NCBI GenBank assembly: GCA_020746105.1
Contig: CM036617.1
Span: 39,275,898-39,339,897, forward strand
DNA from: Trogon surrucura
Taxonomy: Eukaryota > Chordata > Aves > Trogoniformes > Trogonidae
DNA length: 64,000 nucleotides
Direction: 5' to 3'
The first letter of the stretch is position 1. The number at the start of each line of letters is the position of its first letter. Made by a program: the position numbers and the translations under genes. The notes beneath the pieces were generated by a model. The model had not been told where the DNA came from. It did not search any database and saw only the letters and a program-made list of their open reading frames with translations. This document shows, in pieces, positions 1 to 11,540 of this stretch.

Positions 1-2843
1 ATAATTATCATCTGTTATAAAAAAAATCCACCTGACCTTGACTGCAGGATAGCTGAAATGTGCATACAATACAAATGTGGAAACGGTGAGCCTAAGTTTA
101 TTCATTCCCTTCAGAATAAGGGTTTTATTTCTACGCTCTGGGTAGAATGTACTAAACTAAAAAAAAAGAAAAAGAGAAATCCCAAATTGTGTCCTTCTCC
201 CTTCTCTGCTGGAGCTGGATTCTAACTCCTCTCCCACAGAGCACTTCTGGTGCTTGTTTGATATAGAGTACTATTAGAAGCAGTAGAATAAATCTTTGAA
301 ATAAATGTAGCATTGGAGATCACCTTCTGTCTCTGTTAAAGTTGTTGATTGCAGAGTTTAATTTTCACTTTTCACTTCCTGTCTTTCCCACTGTTCCACA
401 GAGCTTTCTGAATTTCCCCTTTAGTATTCATCAGTAAATACAGTAAAATGGGTTTGAATGACCCATTAACAGGAAGTAGAAAAATTATGTGAACATAACC
501 CTACCTTTTTTTTGTTAAATATGTTTCAGCCTTTTTTTTTTAACCAGTGGTTGATGTGTTATTACAAAAAACAAGCATGTTATTTGTTTACAAACAGTCA
601 TATAAATGCAACTGTGAAACTGTGAAGCATTTCAAATATGAAACTGAGCATTCACTGTATTACATATAGTTCTTGTTAAGTATTTTATCTCTGCTAGTTA
701 CAGTTTCATTCTCATTTATCTTAATTCTATCCCTAATTATATTTTTGTAAAATGACAAGCTTGTCATCTAATGTGTTGTGCACCTTCAACCTGCATTGCT
801 TAATAAAACCATTATTTTTCAAAAAAACAATGCATTACTTTCATGTTATCACTGGAAATCCACACTGTGTTTATATTGCTTTAGGGCTTCTGATGACTAA
901 TAGCCAATGCAAGTATAGTATACATGATTTAGTAGTAGAATTAAGTTTAATATTTAAGGCTTACTTTTCATCAAGTAATCCTGATACAAGGGGAAAAGGT
1001 TTACTGGAAAGATGCAAGATTCCTTCATTCTGCAATTCTGTTGTAAATTGCTTCCCTGTCATCAAGTAAAAAAGAAGGTCACTTCTTAAACATAAAGGAA
1101 AAAAAAAAGAAAAAGTGTGACAGGTTAAGGTCGATGATGCTGACCTAATGTCATTTACACTGATTTTACACTTCTATATGAACAAAGCTATCTCACTGTT
1201 CATGGATCAGAATTGCATTCCCTGTTTTAATGTCACTGCATCACTGTTGGTTTTTTTTCTGCTCCCCTTCATTGTTCTCACTTGCTAATGTCAACTTCCT
1301 TCTTTTGTCACATTCTGCAGAAGATGCCAAAGGAAAACACCATTAACAAGTACAGAATTCTTCAATGACTGAGTTCCCATCATGAGGAAAATCAGGGCAC
1401 TGATATTTAAATAAAAATTCCTTTATTTGACAAAGTCAATCTGGCAGTTCTTTACCTGCCAGCATAACTGAACTCCCAGTCTAACATAAACATGAGGTTT
1501 CTGGATTGCTGGGGGTTAAACCAAGCTGTCAGGAAAGCCAAGGGAGAGGATCAGACTCCCAGATGCCTCTGCTAGAGAAATTAATCCTGGAGTTTAGCAT
1601 CTGGATCCTTCAACTGCCAAGCTTGCCCCAGTTGTGTGTTTCATCGCTTGGCCAGATTAAAAAAGAATGATGAGCAGGAGCAGGTTCTGCACCATCGGTG
1701 ACAAAAAAGGAGGAAAAAAGCCACAAAAAAAAACCCCATACCCCAAACAAAAAAAAACCCAGAAATGAAAAATATTGTAAATCAAACTTGTCTTGTCATT
1801 GCATGTGCATGCTAATGCACTCTGAAACAATGCCCTGCTTTAAAATTATATCAAGAAAAACTGGTCAGGTCTGTCAGTTTGTTTCTGCATACTGTGGAAG
1901 TTAGAGGTGGCAAATTTGTGCAGGTTCAAGCTCCCATTAGGGTACCACCTGTCAAATTCTTCTTTGAGCACACGAGTTTCTAAAATGTATTTTGTTTCAG
2001 GGTGATAGCAACCCTCATCAAGCATTCCACTCTCACACGCATCCTATACACTCACGTAATGTGATTTCAAAATACAGATGGGTTCCACCTGTTAAAACTC
2101 AAATCCAGGTCTGGGTGTAGTTCCTCTTACAAAGTTCAGACATCATATTATGGGGATTTGAGCTGGTCCCATCATGGTTTGGAGTCCATTTGCAAAGCTG
2201 GATGTGCATTCAGATTCTAAAATCCCTACTTTATAATTCATGTCAAGATCCTTGTATTTTTATTTGCATAAATGTAGGATGCTGAGGAGTAAATGTTGAC
2301 ATTTTGCCTGTCCATACTTCAAGAAAAATAAGTCGTTTGTAACTCTACCATTATGTAAACTAGCATTTTCCAAAGCTCAGTAAAATTGTCCTTTACATTT
2401 GCCCTTCTCAAAACAAACTTTGAGAGCTTCAGTCACGTCATGGGGAGACAAAAAAAAAAACATGACAAAAACATTACTGATCCTCTCACAGTATTCGTGG
2501 CAGAGATGGAGTAAATCAGCAAGGTGAGATCCAACTTAACAAAACTTGGTTTTAGAGTAGTCCCTCAAGGATAGCAGGTTCCCTAGTGAGATCTATCTGA
2601 TTTAGGAGGAGGAAAAACAAATCCAGCTCCAATTTTTTCAGTAAGAAAACTGTAGTTTTATGCTGCAAGATGACTGTGTAAGTTACATTTAAGAAAGATG
2701 CTGTCATTGCGGCAGGAAATGTATCTCCTTGAATACCTGCAATCTTCTATAGTGAAGGACAATTTATTTATCTGTGTTACAGAGAGGCTAGGACATGTTC
2801 AAGCTGGTGATAAGGGGAAATGAGCACTGGGAGAAGTAGTAGG
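1..2843. other. AT-rich stretch, no supported gene
   Basis: This is unique-looking, AT-rich sequence with scattered A and T runs (for example 167-178 and 531-541). The short open frames at 752-1069 and 1698-1904 show no family motifs and look like chance. A splice-like segment at 2001-2055 on the plus strand (TTTGTTTCAG before it, GTAATG after it) is too short to judge. I see no repeat family here that I can name. Confidence 0.5.
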
Positions 2844-2848
2844 GTGAG

Positions 2849-3623
2849 TGTCCTGGTTTGAGATAAATAGAATCAATTCTGGTCAGTGTTTTTACTTTTC
2901 AGGTCTCTTCTAAGAGACTGAACTTTCTGAAGTTAGCAGCATGCTTTTGCTACTAAAAGTGATAAAGCTTGATGTCTATAGTTATTATCAGGTCCTAGTA
3001 TGCAGAAAGACTCTTGCTTATACTTGCTCCTATAGCGACCAAGGTCACTGCTAGTTCTTGTGTTTCATGTTAGGGTTTCCAGGAAGTAAAAGGGTCACAA
3101 GGAGGTAAAAGGTTGCACTTCTAAGGAGGAGTGGACAGGACAGGTGACCAACAAGAGTATTCAATTCCATATATGTCATGCTCAGTATAAAACGAAGAGA
3201 TCATAGGGGTTAAGCTCTCTTCTTCAATGGCCAGCATCTGAGGAAGACTCCATCTGATCTTCTGCCTTTGATCCTGATCCTGAGTTCCTGAATCATTCTC
3301 CTGTATCCAGTTCCCCACTGCTGATGAGCCTGGGGCTTCCCGGGTGCCACCTGCTCTGCAGCATCACTGGTGACTGCAATCAGCAGGGCGGAGGCGACTC
3401 AGGTTCGATATTGGTTTAGTATATATATATGTATGTATATAGTCCATTGTTTTCATTATTTCCTTCTTATTTCTATTATTGTTTCATTAAAGCTTTTTTA
3501 ATTTTCTTTTTCCAATCTGTAAGTCTCTTTGCCTCATTTCCTTTCCCTTTCCTTTTGGGGAGGGAGAGGGATTAAGGAACATCTGTCAGCACTCAGTAGC
3601 CTGCCCAGTCCTAACCCTGAACA
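2849..3623 (+). mobile_element. Solo LTR of an avian endogenous retrovirus (ERVL-like)
   Basis: This 775-bp block starts TGTCCTGGTTTGAG and ends CCTGAACA, so it has the TG...CA ends of an LTR. Its flanks are GTGAG on the left (2844-2848) and GTAAG on the right (3624-3628), a 5-bp target duplication with one mismatch. A TATA box lies at 3186-3192 and an ATTAAA polyadenylation signal at 3486-3491, in the right order for a plus-strand promoter, start and poly(A) region. The opening and the stretch before the TATA box resemble the widespread bird LTR family I know as ERVL-like. A 5-bp duplication fits that class. No gag, pol or env lies next to it, so it is a solo LTR left by recombination. Confidence 0.8.
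3186..3192 (+). promoter_or_regulatory. TATA box of the 2849-3623 LTR
   Basis: TATAAAA lies about 340 bp into the LTR and about 295 bp upstream of its ATTAAA signal, the normal U3/R spacing. Whether it still drives transcription cannot be seen from sequence. Confidence 0.5.
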
Positions 3624-3994
3624 GTAAGAAACCTCCAAATGTCATTCAACTACTCTTGCTGATGCTTGGAGAAGTCTATAAGTAATTACATACCAGAAAT
3701 TGGGGTACAACACTCAGATTATCAGATAACCTACCTTCCTCAAAAAAGATCGTGCAGCAGAGCACAATACTCAGTCTTTTCCAATGCAAGTCTATACGCA
3801 GCTATTTTCTTCAGTTTAGGTGGTCATGATTTCTAGCTGAACCATGCCTACTAGTCATTGTGCCATGGCTGGATCTGTGTGTCCAGACTATGTCCAGAAT
3901 ACCCTTTCTTAGTTAGGTTTTGGATGCCATAAGATATTTTTGTAAACATAAACATGTTTACAATATGTTTAAATATGTCTGTAAACATAAACTC

Positions 3995-4301
3995 TTTTAC
4001 AAGAGTGTCCACTGATAGGACAAGGGGAAATGGGTTTAAGTTGAATGAGAATAGATTTTGGTTAGATCTTAGGAAGAAATTCTTCAGTACGAGGGTGGCA
4101 AGACTTTGGAATAAATTGCCCAGAGACATTGTGGATGACTCCTCCCTGGAGTTCAAGGTCAGATTCAAGGACAGAGCCTTGAGTAGCCTGATCTAATAGA
4201 GAGTCATCCCTGCCCATGACAGGGAGGCTGGATTAGATGATCTCTAAGGTCCCTTCCAGCCTAAGCCATTCTATGATTCTATGATTCCATGATTCTATGA
4301 T
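3995..4301 (+). mobile_element. CR1 LINE 3' end, old copy (CR1-X-like tail)
   Basis: The translated frame (3954-4196) carries the conserved C-terminal part of the CR1 ORF2 protein: DRTRGNG, then a phenylalanine-rich RKKFFSTRV block, WNKLPRDIV and a closing FK-R-K motif. The 3' UTR follows with TGCCCATGACAGGGAGG and the tail (ATTCTATG)n at 4271-4301. It is 5'-truncated, as nearly all CR1 copies are. Its 3' UTR is close to the tail of the SINE at 45894-46082, so it belongs to the CR1 group that supplies the SINE's 3' end. Two to three tail units remain, one with a base change. Confidence 0.9.
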
Positions 4302-5437
4302 AAACACAAGCAAAAAGCAGAAAATTGCTTCCTTGGACAAAAAAAAAAACATAATCAAGTTTTTAATTCCTCCCTTCTTCCATGATTAATGGTTTGATCA
4401 GCATGGCTAAGACTTTCAAAATCTTCCTTTGATACTTAAAGCAATGACAAAAGAAACTGTGACATGATTTAGGCTGCCTGACTGTAGACTAAAAAAAAAA
4501 ACAAAACCCAACTATTTGCCAAAGAAAGAAAATCTGTACTGCTACATGATGATGTAAAAATTAAGTTGATAATATGGGACATCACAAAGATAGAAAGTAA
4601 ATGGAACAACTGGTATTAATGCTAGATTTCTGTTTGGGAAATCATAAATATGGATGTGTATTGTTGAATTATACAATTTAAATCAAGAAATTAAAACTAT
4701 CGTCTGATGAGAAATGTTGAAGAGGTGGCAGAAAAGTGTTCAGAATAGAACTTGTTTCCTAATCAAATCAGAAAAACATATATCAAGCAGATGAGTTAAA
4801 CTGTAATTCAGTAACCTTAAATACGCAAACTAGAAATTATGCATCACCCTGGTGAAACAAGGAGTCATTATCCACCTTCAAAAAATATTATGGGGGCAAT
4901 CTTTTTCATACCACTTCTTCTATGACATAAGCCCTAGTATCGAGGATTAGATGCACTAAAAGACTTGTCTACCTAACATGGGTACACTGTAACATTTAAC
5001 TCTAGGCCTGGTTCCCAGAATGAAATTTAAATCTCAGAGCTAAGTACATGTAACTTGTGTTCAAGGCATGAAGAGCATTTCAGAAAGGCAATGAAAAACA
5101 AACCCTATGATGAACAAGAAGTCAAAAATAAGACACAAGGAAATGGTGATCACTAAACTTGCCTGAAATCCAGTGCTGTGTGTGAAACTTGAGTCCCAAA
5201 ATCTTAGGCACATTTCCTCATTTTGAATACATGTCTGACATTCTCTCCTGGGTCTAGACTGCAATTATTGTTCTTTCAAAGAATGAGATATCCTGGATAG
5301 GACTCAAAGTAGATTTACACTTTGGAAGAAGGAACAGTGCTTGCCATGAGAAAAACATGGAGTTAAGCTCTCCCAAACTCCCAGGAAGTCTCTTTTTTTC
5401 ATTTATTATTGTCTGCAACAACTGAAAGAAAAGAACC
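4302..5437. other. AT-rich stretch, nothing recognised
   Basis: The sequence is AT-rich with short A runs at 4340-4350 and 4491-4501. The one minus-strand open frame (5061-5264) has no recognisable motif. I see no repeat ends or RNA-like folds. Confidence 0.5.
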
Positions 5438-5439
5438 TT

Positions 5440-6045
5440 AATGATCTGTAGAGGAATTTCTTGTGGAGCAGAGGTGCGGTATTACTTTAAAGATGTGGAC
5501 AACCCAGCTTAGGCCTAAACAAAGGCTCTGTCCTTGGAGCTGCCTTGGGGCACAGAGAGGAGGAGGTTTGTCTGTTTTGTGAAGAGCCTTGCCGGGGGGA
5601 GAAGGGGGTCGAGAGCCGCCTGCATAGTTGAATGACACTATCCAATAAAACACTGGGTGTAACTGACCAACTCTGTTAAGGGGCAGGCGCGGGGACACTG
5701 CTTAACTGTATAGATTGAGTTGTCCGGAGCAATGAAGGGAGAACGACTTGTAACCATATTGGTAAGATGGTCGTTACTTGGCCGGCTCTCCGAAGGGACC
5801 CTCTTCAATGATCTTCTGGTAGGGCATTGCTTCAACAACTGGACCATGGTGTTATTCTTCCTTAGAATGCTCTTCCTGACCCTAGACCTTTCCTGTGGTT
5901 CTGCAGTGGTATTGCAAGACAGCATTGACAGGAACACAGATCCATATCTCCACATGACTCCACTTGACTCACATTTTGCTGAACATGATGCAAATGGAGT
6001 TTTTAGGTGGCACTTCTGGCAGGTAAAAATGCTGGGTTTCATCTC
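5440..6045. other. GC-rich block, possible old LTR or unknown repeat
   Basis: Base composition changes sharply from the AT-rich surroundings. An AATAAA signal (about 5644-5649) is followed by about 50 bp ending GGGGCAGGCGCGGGGACA, which looks like the R/U5 end of an LTR. No TATA box and no flanking target duplication could be found. Both strands carry moderate open frames (plus 5720-6184, minus 5638-6042) without known motifs. It could be a decayed LTR, another repeat, or a conserved non-coding block. Confidence 0.3.
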
Positions 6046-8087
6046 CTTTGTGCTAAAAAATCAGATCTATTTTCCCATTGATTGCCCTACCTACCAGGGA
6101 AGAGAAAAGAAAAAAAACATATTCCAGTCAAACTTCAAAAAGAAAACAAATTCAACAGTAATAGGCTTAACTCAACTTGGCTGACCTCCTACTTTCTAGA
6201 TCCCAATAAGACATGAGTGCTCTTAGACTGAACAGTTCCGGGTATGCACAAAAAAAATAAGTGAAAATAAGGTCATTTCAGCCTGGACATGGACATTGAA
6301 TTTTAAACATTTTTAGATATAGATAGATATTAAACTAAGATTTCTTTACATAGTAATACTGGTTGTAGTGTACATTTGCGCTGCTCAGTGTGGAGCAGGT
6401 CTCCAGGAAGGTTAATGCATGTTTCTTGGCAAGCACTTCATACCATTTAAATCCATTACACTCTATATAACTTAAAATTTGTCCTAAAATACCTATTGAT
6501 CAGTTCCATATGTATGCAACGTGACTTGCAGCACGTGGTTTTCAGTTCTACAAAATAGCCTCTGACCTACCAGGGCTACAAGAAGAGGAATGAAATGAGA
6601 AGAACACTTTTACTGCCTTCCAGAATCGCTCAAAAACAGCACCATGCAAGTTTGGACAAGGTCTGGACCCACACTTAAGACACTATACACATAGTTTTTG
6701 AGACTCCTTGAGTCTTGCTTTAGGGCCCTAACAACCTTTGAAACTCAATTTTGGGAACTAATTTTGAAAAGCTCTCACGTGCAAAATAAATCCGTACACA
6801 AGCTGTTATCTACCTCATTCATCAGAAGTCAAACAGAAATGGTCTTCAATAGCAGCAGCAGCAGCAGCAGTCAAACCATGTTTTACATTGAAGCAACCAG
6901 ATGAGCAACCCACTGAATCAGCTCCATAAGTCTCAAAACTCACAAGCAATGTTCCAGGTGGATTCATGCGCTAGTGCTTTATAAAACAGCAGAGGTACAA
7001 ATGGAATAGAAAGGACTATTCCTACATGCTTATGAATCAACCCTCAATTTAGGAACCATTTTGAACTGCACTGTTAGGTCCCTTTTGTGCTTTAAACTAG
7101 GGTAGGTCTGTTAATTCAATTCGCTCATTTCATCTGCATTATGCAGGCATCAAAATGAAGAAAACCAGTAACGAGACAGGCAGCTATTTCCAAAATTCTT
7201 TGGGGATCTCACTTATCTATCTATTCCTCTTCCTGTTGCCTCTTCTGAGCAATCACTGTCATTGTCTTTTGTCTTTACTCTTCTCCATCAACGCTTCCCC
7301 TGTTTTTGGCAAACTCCTTGTTACCCTCTGGATTTATACTGCTTCCATTGAGGACAATGCCATAAGTTTCATTCATTTTAATGGTCTAATACCAAGGCCC
7401 AACTTACTAACTTTTCATCTTTGTCTGAATTTCTCTAGCTCTTTTTTTCTATTTTTTTAACTTCTTTGAATTAGGATTGCATGCTCTGCCTTTCTACTGT
7501 TACTGTATTTTGCTTATACCTTATAGCATTTCTATTATTTAATTATGTAAAATGGAAAATAGGATAATGAATGGCATTATTCAAAACAAATGTACATTGT
7601 ATTTTAATTTGGTTTGGTTACTTCCGTGTGTTTATATGTTTCAAGACTTTCTTCCCTAATAGTTAAATTCATTTATGTCACAGATGTTTGGTTATTGGTC
7701 TCCTGCCTCTTCTTAGAGGTACTGTAATTGAGCACCTGCGCGTGGGGACAGAGGGAATTGGGGGTTCTTGATTAATTTTCTCCAGCTATAAATTATTTAT
7801 TGTCTTGTACCATTCTCTTGTTATCCTCTTTGGGACTCTTTTAAACTGTCAGAGATACCTATTTACTTTTAATTGATTGGTGCTCTGTGCTCATTGAGTT
7901 TTCCTAGATGACAAACACAGAAGAAATACTAAAACTAGCTGTATCTAACTACAATAGGAAAGGGTGGCATATCACAAATTATTACTAACAGTGAAGTCTA
8001 ATCTTCTGAAATATTGAATTCCAGGTAGGAAAATCACAGCATCGAAGAATGACTAGTGAGTTTAATCTTACTCATCAGCTTGATGAA
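6046..8087. other. Unique AT-rich stretch with a short CAG repeat
   Basis: No gene is supported. A (CAG)n run of about 20 bp lies at 6851-6870. The open frame that covers it (6698-6904) reads it as serine and has no other protein-like feature. The 101-codon frame at 7155-7460 is hydrophobic because the DNA is T-rich and is not recognised. Confidence 0.45.
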
Positions 8088-8169
8088 GGTGACCCTGTTT
8101 GAGCACGAGAATGCACTACCTGAATTCCAGAGGTCCCTTCCCCCCCTCAGCAATTCTCTGATTTTGTGA
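8088..8169 (+). mobile_element. CR1 LINE 3' UTR fragment
   Basis: This is a short remnant of a CR1 3' end. It has GGTGACCCTGTTTGAGCA, then AGAGGTCCCTTCC, then a decayed CTCTGATTTTGTGA tail. It contains no coding sequence. The spacing matches the 3' UTR of the coding CR1 copies in this window. Confidence 0.7.
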
Positions 8170-9635
8170 CAGACTTAATTAAACTTCAAGTTATCTTTTT
8201 CACAGAAAATTAGGAAAGTGAATTTTTCTCCTTACAATCCCACGCACAAACCTGCACAAGCCCCACTACCTCTTCAATCTATATATCTTTATGTAAAATG
8301 AAACTAAAGGTACTTGCTTCAGTGTGGCACTTACATATATTTTTTAAAAATAATTCCATTTTAACTGCATTTTAAATTAATACTGTAACTGTCTCTGTTT
8401 TAACATACTCTGTCTTCAGAATCTGCCAAGCATTTATCTCACAAATATTAATGGGACATTGAAAAAAGAATGCTGGCTCTTCAGATGTTAATTTTGTCAT
8501 TCTGTCTCACAAAAGCCCTTGAATAAGAGGACAAAAAAATAAAATTGTTATCTTGTCACAGGAAAACATTGTCCACACTGTCATGTGGAAAAATCATCTA
8601 CCTGACAATATCTGGAGAATTGCAGTAGCTGTTCCCTCTCGGTAGCAGAATCATTATAATATACCCAACAAATAAAAGGTCAAAGATATGGCACCAGGAA
8701 AGTCGGGAAAATAATCACAACATTTGTAGAAGGCAATGGAATTGTTAGCAACATAACATCCAGGTTCAATATCTGGCTGAAGGCTCAGTACACTTATAAA
8801 TGGATGGCTGTAAGCCAGCATCATCTGTGGCAAACATCAGGATACAGACAGCTCACATTGTAACTGACTGCTTAAGTGACTTTAAAAAATATAATAGGGG
8901 GGCATGACAGAATCTATAACAATCTTCAGTAATGTTTTAAATGTATTAAGAGTAGGATTTCTTAAAGCATTCAAACGACCTGGGAGTACTATCTTGAAAT
9001 TACCAGACATAAGAAAAACATTGCAATTCACCATATCATCTCTGTATGAAACCCTGGGCCCTACTTCGTGAAAAAAATGTTCATCCTATTAGGCTTTGGT
9101 GGGAAGAAAAAATGATGCTACATAACATACTACTATATCTAAAGCTCATGTCACAGTACTGCTAGGGGGCTGTTGCTCATCTTTGATCAAATTACTCTAT
9201 AACTACACTTTACGTATGTGATGAGAGACCCACAAAAAGATAATTGAACTCCTCTTTACTGGGCAGTCAAATAATTCTTTGTGCTCTCCCTACATTTACT
9301 ACCTGCAAACACTTCAAATGGTCTATAGCAGTCAAAAGCACCCATAAGAAAACAAACTACGTAGCCCCTTCTCTATATTAGTGCCACATGCCATAAGCAC
9401 CCTTTACTGAAACTGTAGGCAAAGAGCATGTGATGGAACACAAAATCTTCTGCAAGAATCTTAAATGGTTTAACCTGTTTACTTATTTAATAATCCATTT
9501 AGCTTTGTGTATTACTCAGTCCCTTCATAAAGCATGAATGCATTTAGTAAAACATAATTTTACATGGTTTGAACAAGCATCTTGAATCTAAAAAGTTATC
9601 TGCAATAGTACTTCTTCATCCCAAGGTATACTCAC
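8170..9635. other. AT-rich unique stretch
   Basis: No gene, RNA or repeat boundary is supported here. The stretch leads up to the candidate minus-strand exon at 9636-9693 and could be intron. Confidence 0.4.
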
Positions 9636-9693
9636 CCTCCTCTCAGAGATGGACCCTTTCAGAGAGGATTGACTCTTGATCGGAGCCGTATTC
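9636..9693 (-). CDS. Candidate 58-bp exon of an unidentified minus-strand gene
   Basis: On the minus strand the segment is preceded by a T-rich tract and ATTACAG (acceptor) and followed by GTGAGTATACC (a strong donor). It contains several CpGs in an otherwise CpG-poor, AT-rich neighbourhood. One frame is open throughout and reads ...TAPIKSQSSLKG-SISERR. A second frame stops near the end, and the third stops after about 10 codons. I do not recognise the peptide. It is on the same strand as three other candidate exons in this window. It could be a chance splice-like segment, so it is offered as a candidate only. Confidence 0.35.
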
Positions 9694-10959
9694 CTGTAAT
9701 CAAATACGATTACACCAAAAATAAAACCGTCATAAAAGATTACTCATGTACACACTTAAATTCTTTAAAGGAAGAATAGAAAGATTCACTTCTTTAAATA
9801 CAAAGCATGAAAGAATGGGATTTTCATTTCCTAACCAAGTATATTGATAGTATTTTAACTAAGCCATCATCTTTATTGCACTTCTGCAAAGACCTTATCA
9901 TAAACCAGCAGTGCTCAAGGCATACTAAAATTGTAAGGATTTTCTCTCTCAAAGAATTAACATGATGCCCCTCTGGCACTGTTTAGAAATTCTTCATTTG
10001 CTCCACAAACATTAAAATGCTGGCAAGGCATGAGTGTAAGAGAGAACTCCAAATTAGCATTGTTTAACAGCATTCAAAATCAGTCCTATTTTTATAAATG
10101 ATTTCTTGAAGGTTATCATTGTGTAAGACAATCAATAATAGAAAATAAAAGGACGGGAAGTTTTCAGAATTAAAACCAAAGTTACAAACATTGTAAATAT
10201 TAGTGTTTTAGCACCATGGCCTAACTACTTTTGATAAGCAACCCTTCTAAAGTAGTTACAATTCCTAGTGACCAGCCCTGTCTTTTCTTCTCTTTCGTTT
10301 TTCTATTAGTCTGCTGTTGGTTGTTATCATTAGTACTCTTACAGCAAGACTTTACATTTTAGTTAATTTTGAATTAAAAGTGTGTATTTTTTCTTGTGTT
10401 CAGGGCAGTTTTAGTAATTGCAGACCCATCCTCAGAAGGCAGCTTGCAGTTTTTCCAGAAACTTGATCAAACAGTGTTGACCTCTTTTTCCACTCCTGAC
10501 TCCTGATTTGGGAGGGTCATGTACCATCTCAGCAGGTACTCGGGAGGTCCCAACAAAAATATTGGATCTACAGTAGATTTCAAAGGGACAGCATTTTGTG
10601 CAGATAGGAGCAAGAAACTCTGCTGAGGACAATGTACCCCAGCACCCACTGGAGCAACTATTCTGTCTTAATAAAGACCTCAACCCAGTAGGATCTCCTG
10701 AGGATGGATGCAGCTCTGCAGACCTGGGGCCACGGGTGTACCTGAGGCCTCTCATTAGTCCTAGGGTCAAGGACTTCAGAACACAGGGGAAATCTTCTCT
10801 GGGACCCTGAGGATGCAAAAGCCTGATTTCCCAGCCACACTGAAAGATTCAGGGAGGGTATGTGTTTATTGACCTGGGAAATAAAGACTCCCAGGATGGC
10901 AAAGTCTGGAAGCTCGTAATTTCTGGCAGGAAATTTCCAGTAGGGTAACTTCTGCTCCA
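9694..10959. other. Unique sequence running into a possible CR1 5' part
   Basis: The first 700 bp are AT-rich with no recognisable feature. From about 10400 the composition becomes CR1-like, and the region may hold the decayed ORF1 part of the CR1 that is clear from 10960 onwards. No motif confirms this, and the short open frames on both strands are not recognised. Confidence 0.35.
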
Positions 10960-11540
10960 CTGCAGAATAGGGTCAGTGTCCTGACAGCAGACAGGATGCA
11001 GGGACCTGTGTCCAGTGAAGATTTTTAGATTAATCACAGACTGCTAGGAAGAGATGGCATCCACCTGACTATGTGGAGAAGGAACAGCTTCACCAATAGG
11101 CCAACTAACCTTACAAGTAGAGCTTTAAACTAGGAATGACAAGGGAGAAAGATAATGACCCACAATCATGTGAGGCTGGGTTGGGATAGTGAACAAAGCA
11201 TGCCAGATCATATTGATGAAAGAGTCCTTATAATCAATAATGTTGGGCTGAAAGGGGGCAATATTACAATAAGGAAGTTCCTACAGCACTGTATGATAGG
11301 GGGAGATCTTGTACATTTTCTGGGAAACCAGCTAGACTGAGTGCCCATCTGCGTGCCTTCACACTAAGGAAGAAAGAACACAGAAAAGGAATTAGAGATC
11401 TGTGAGCAGTTGCTGGGCTGTGATTTTATGGGGTCCCCAAGGCCAATGCAAAAACCCGAAGCAAGGAGTCCTCAGTGGAGGAGGATCAAGCTGGGGAACA
11501 TTGAAATAAATTGGACGTATACAAGTCCATAGGGTCTAGC
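10960..11540 (+). mobile_element. CR1 LINE, upstream half of an interrupted copy
   Basis: At 11041-11138 the plus strand reads LGRDGIHLT ... RALN followed by a stop. This matches the C-terminus of the CR1 ORF1 esterase, whose D-x-x-H motif ends the SGNH-type catalytic site. At about 11365-11430 a KELEICEQLLGCDF-like stretch matches the start of the ORF2 endonuclease. It then jumps to DVYKSIGS at 11513-11540, the conserved block before the reverse-transcriptase core, so most of the endonuclease has been deleted. The copy stops abruptly at an inserted minus-strand CR1 and resumes at about 12925. It has many stops and frameshifts, so it is an old relic. Confidence 0.75.

Noticed and set aside
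2001-2055. Splice-flanked 55-bp plus-strand segment as an exon
   Set aside because: The donor is weak, all that supports it is one open frame of 18 codons, and no neighbouring candidate shares its strand nearby.
6851-6870. (CAG)n as a polyglutamine-coding exon
   Set aside because: The open frame reads serine, has no splice context and no other protein-like sequence.
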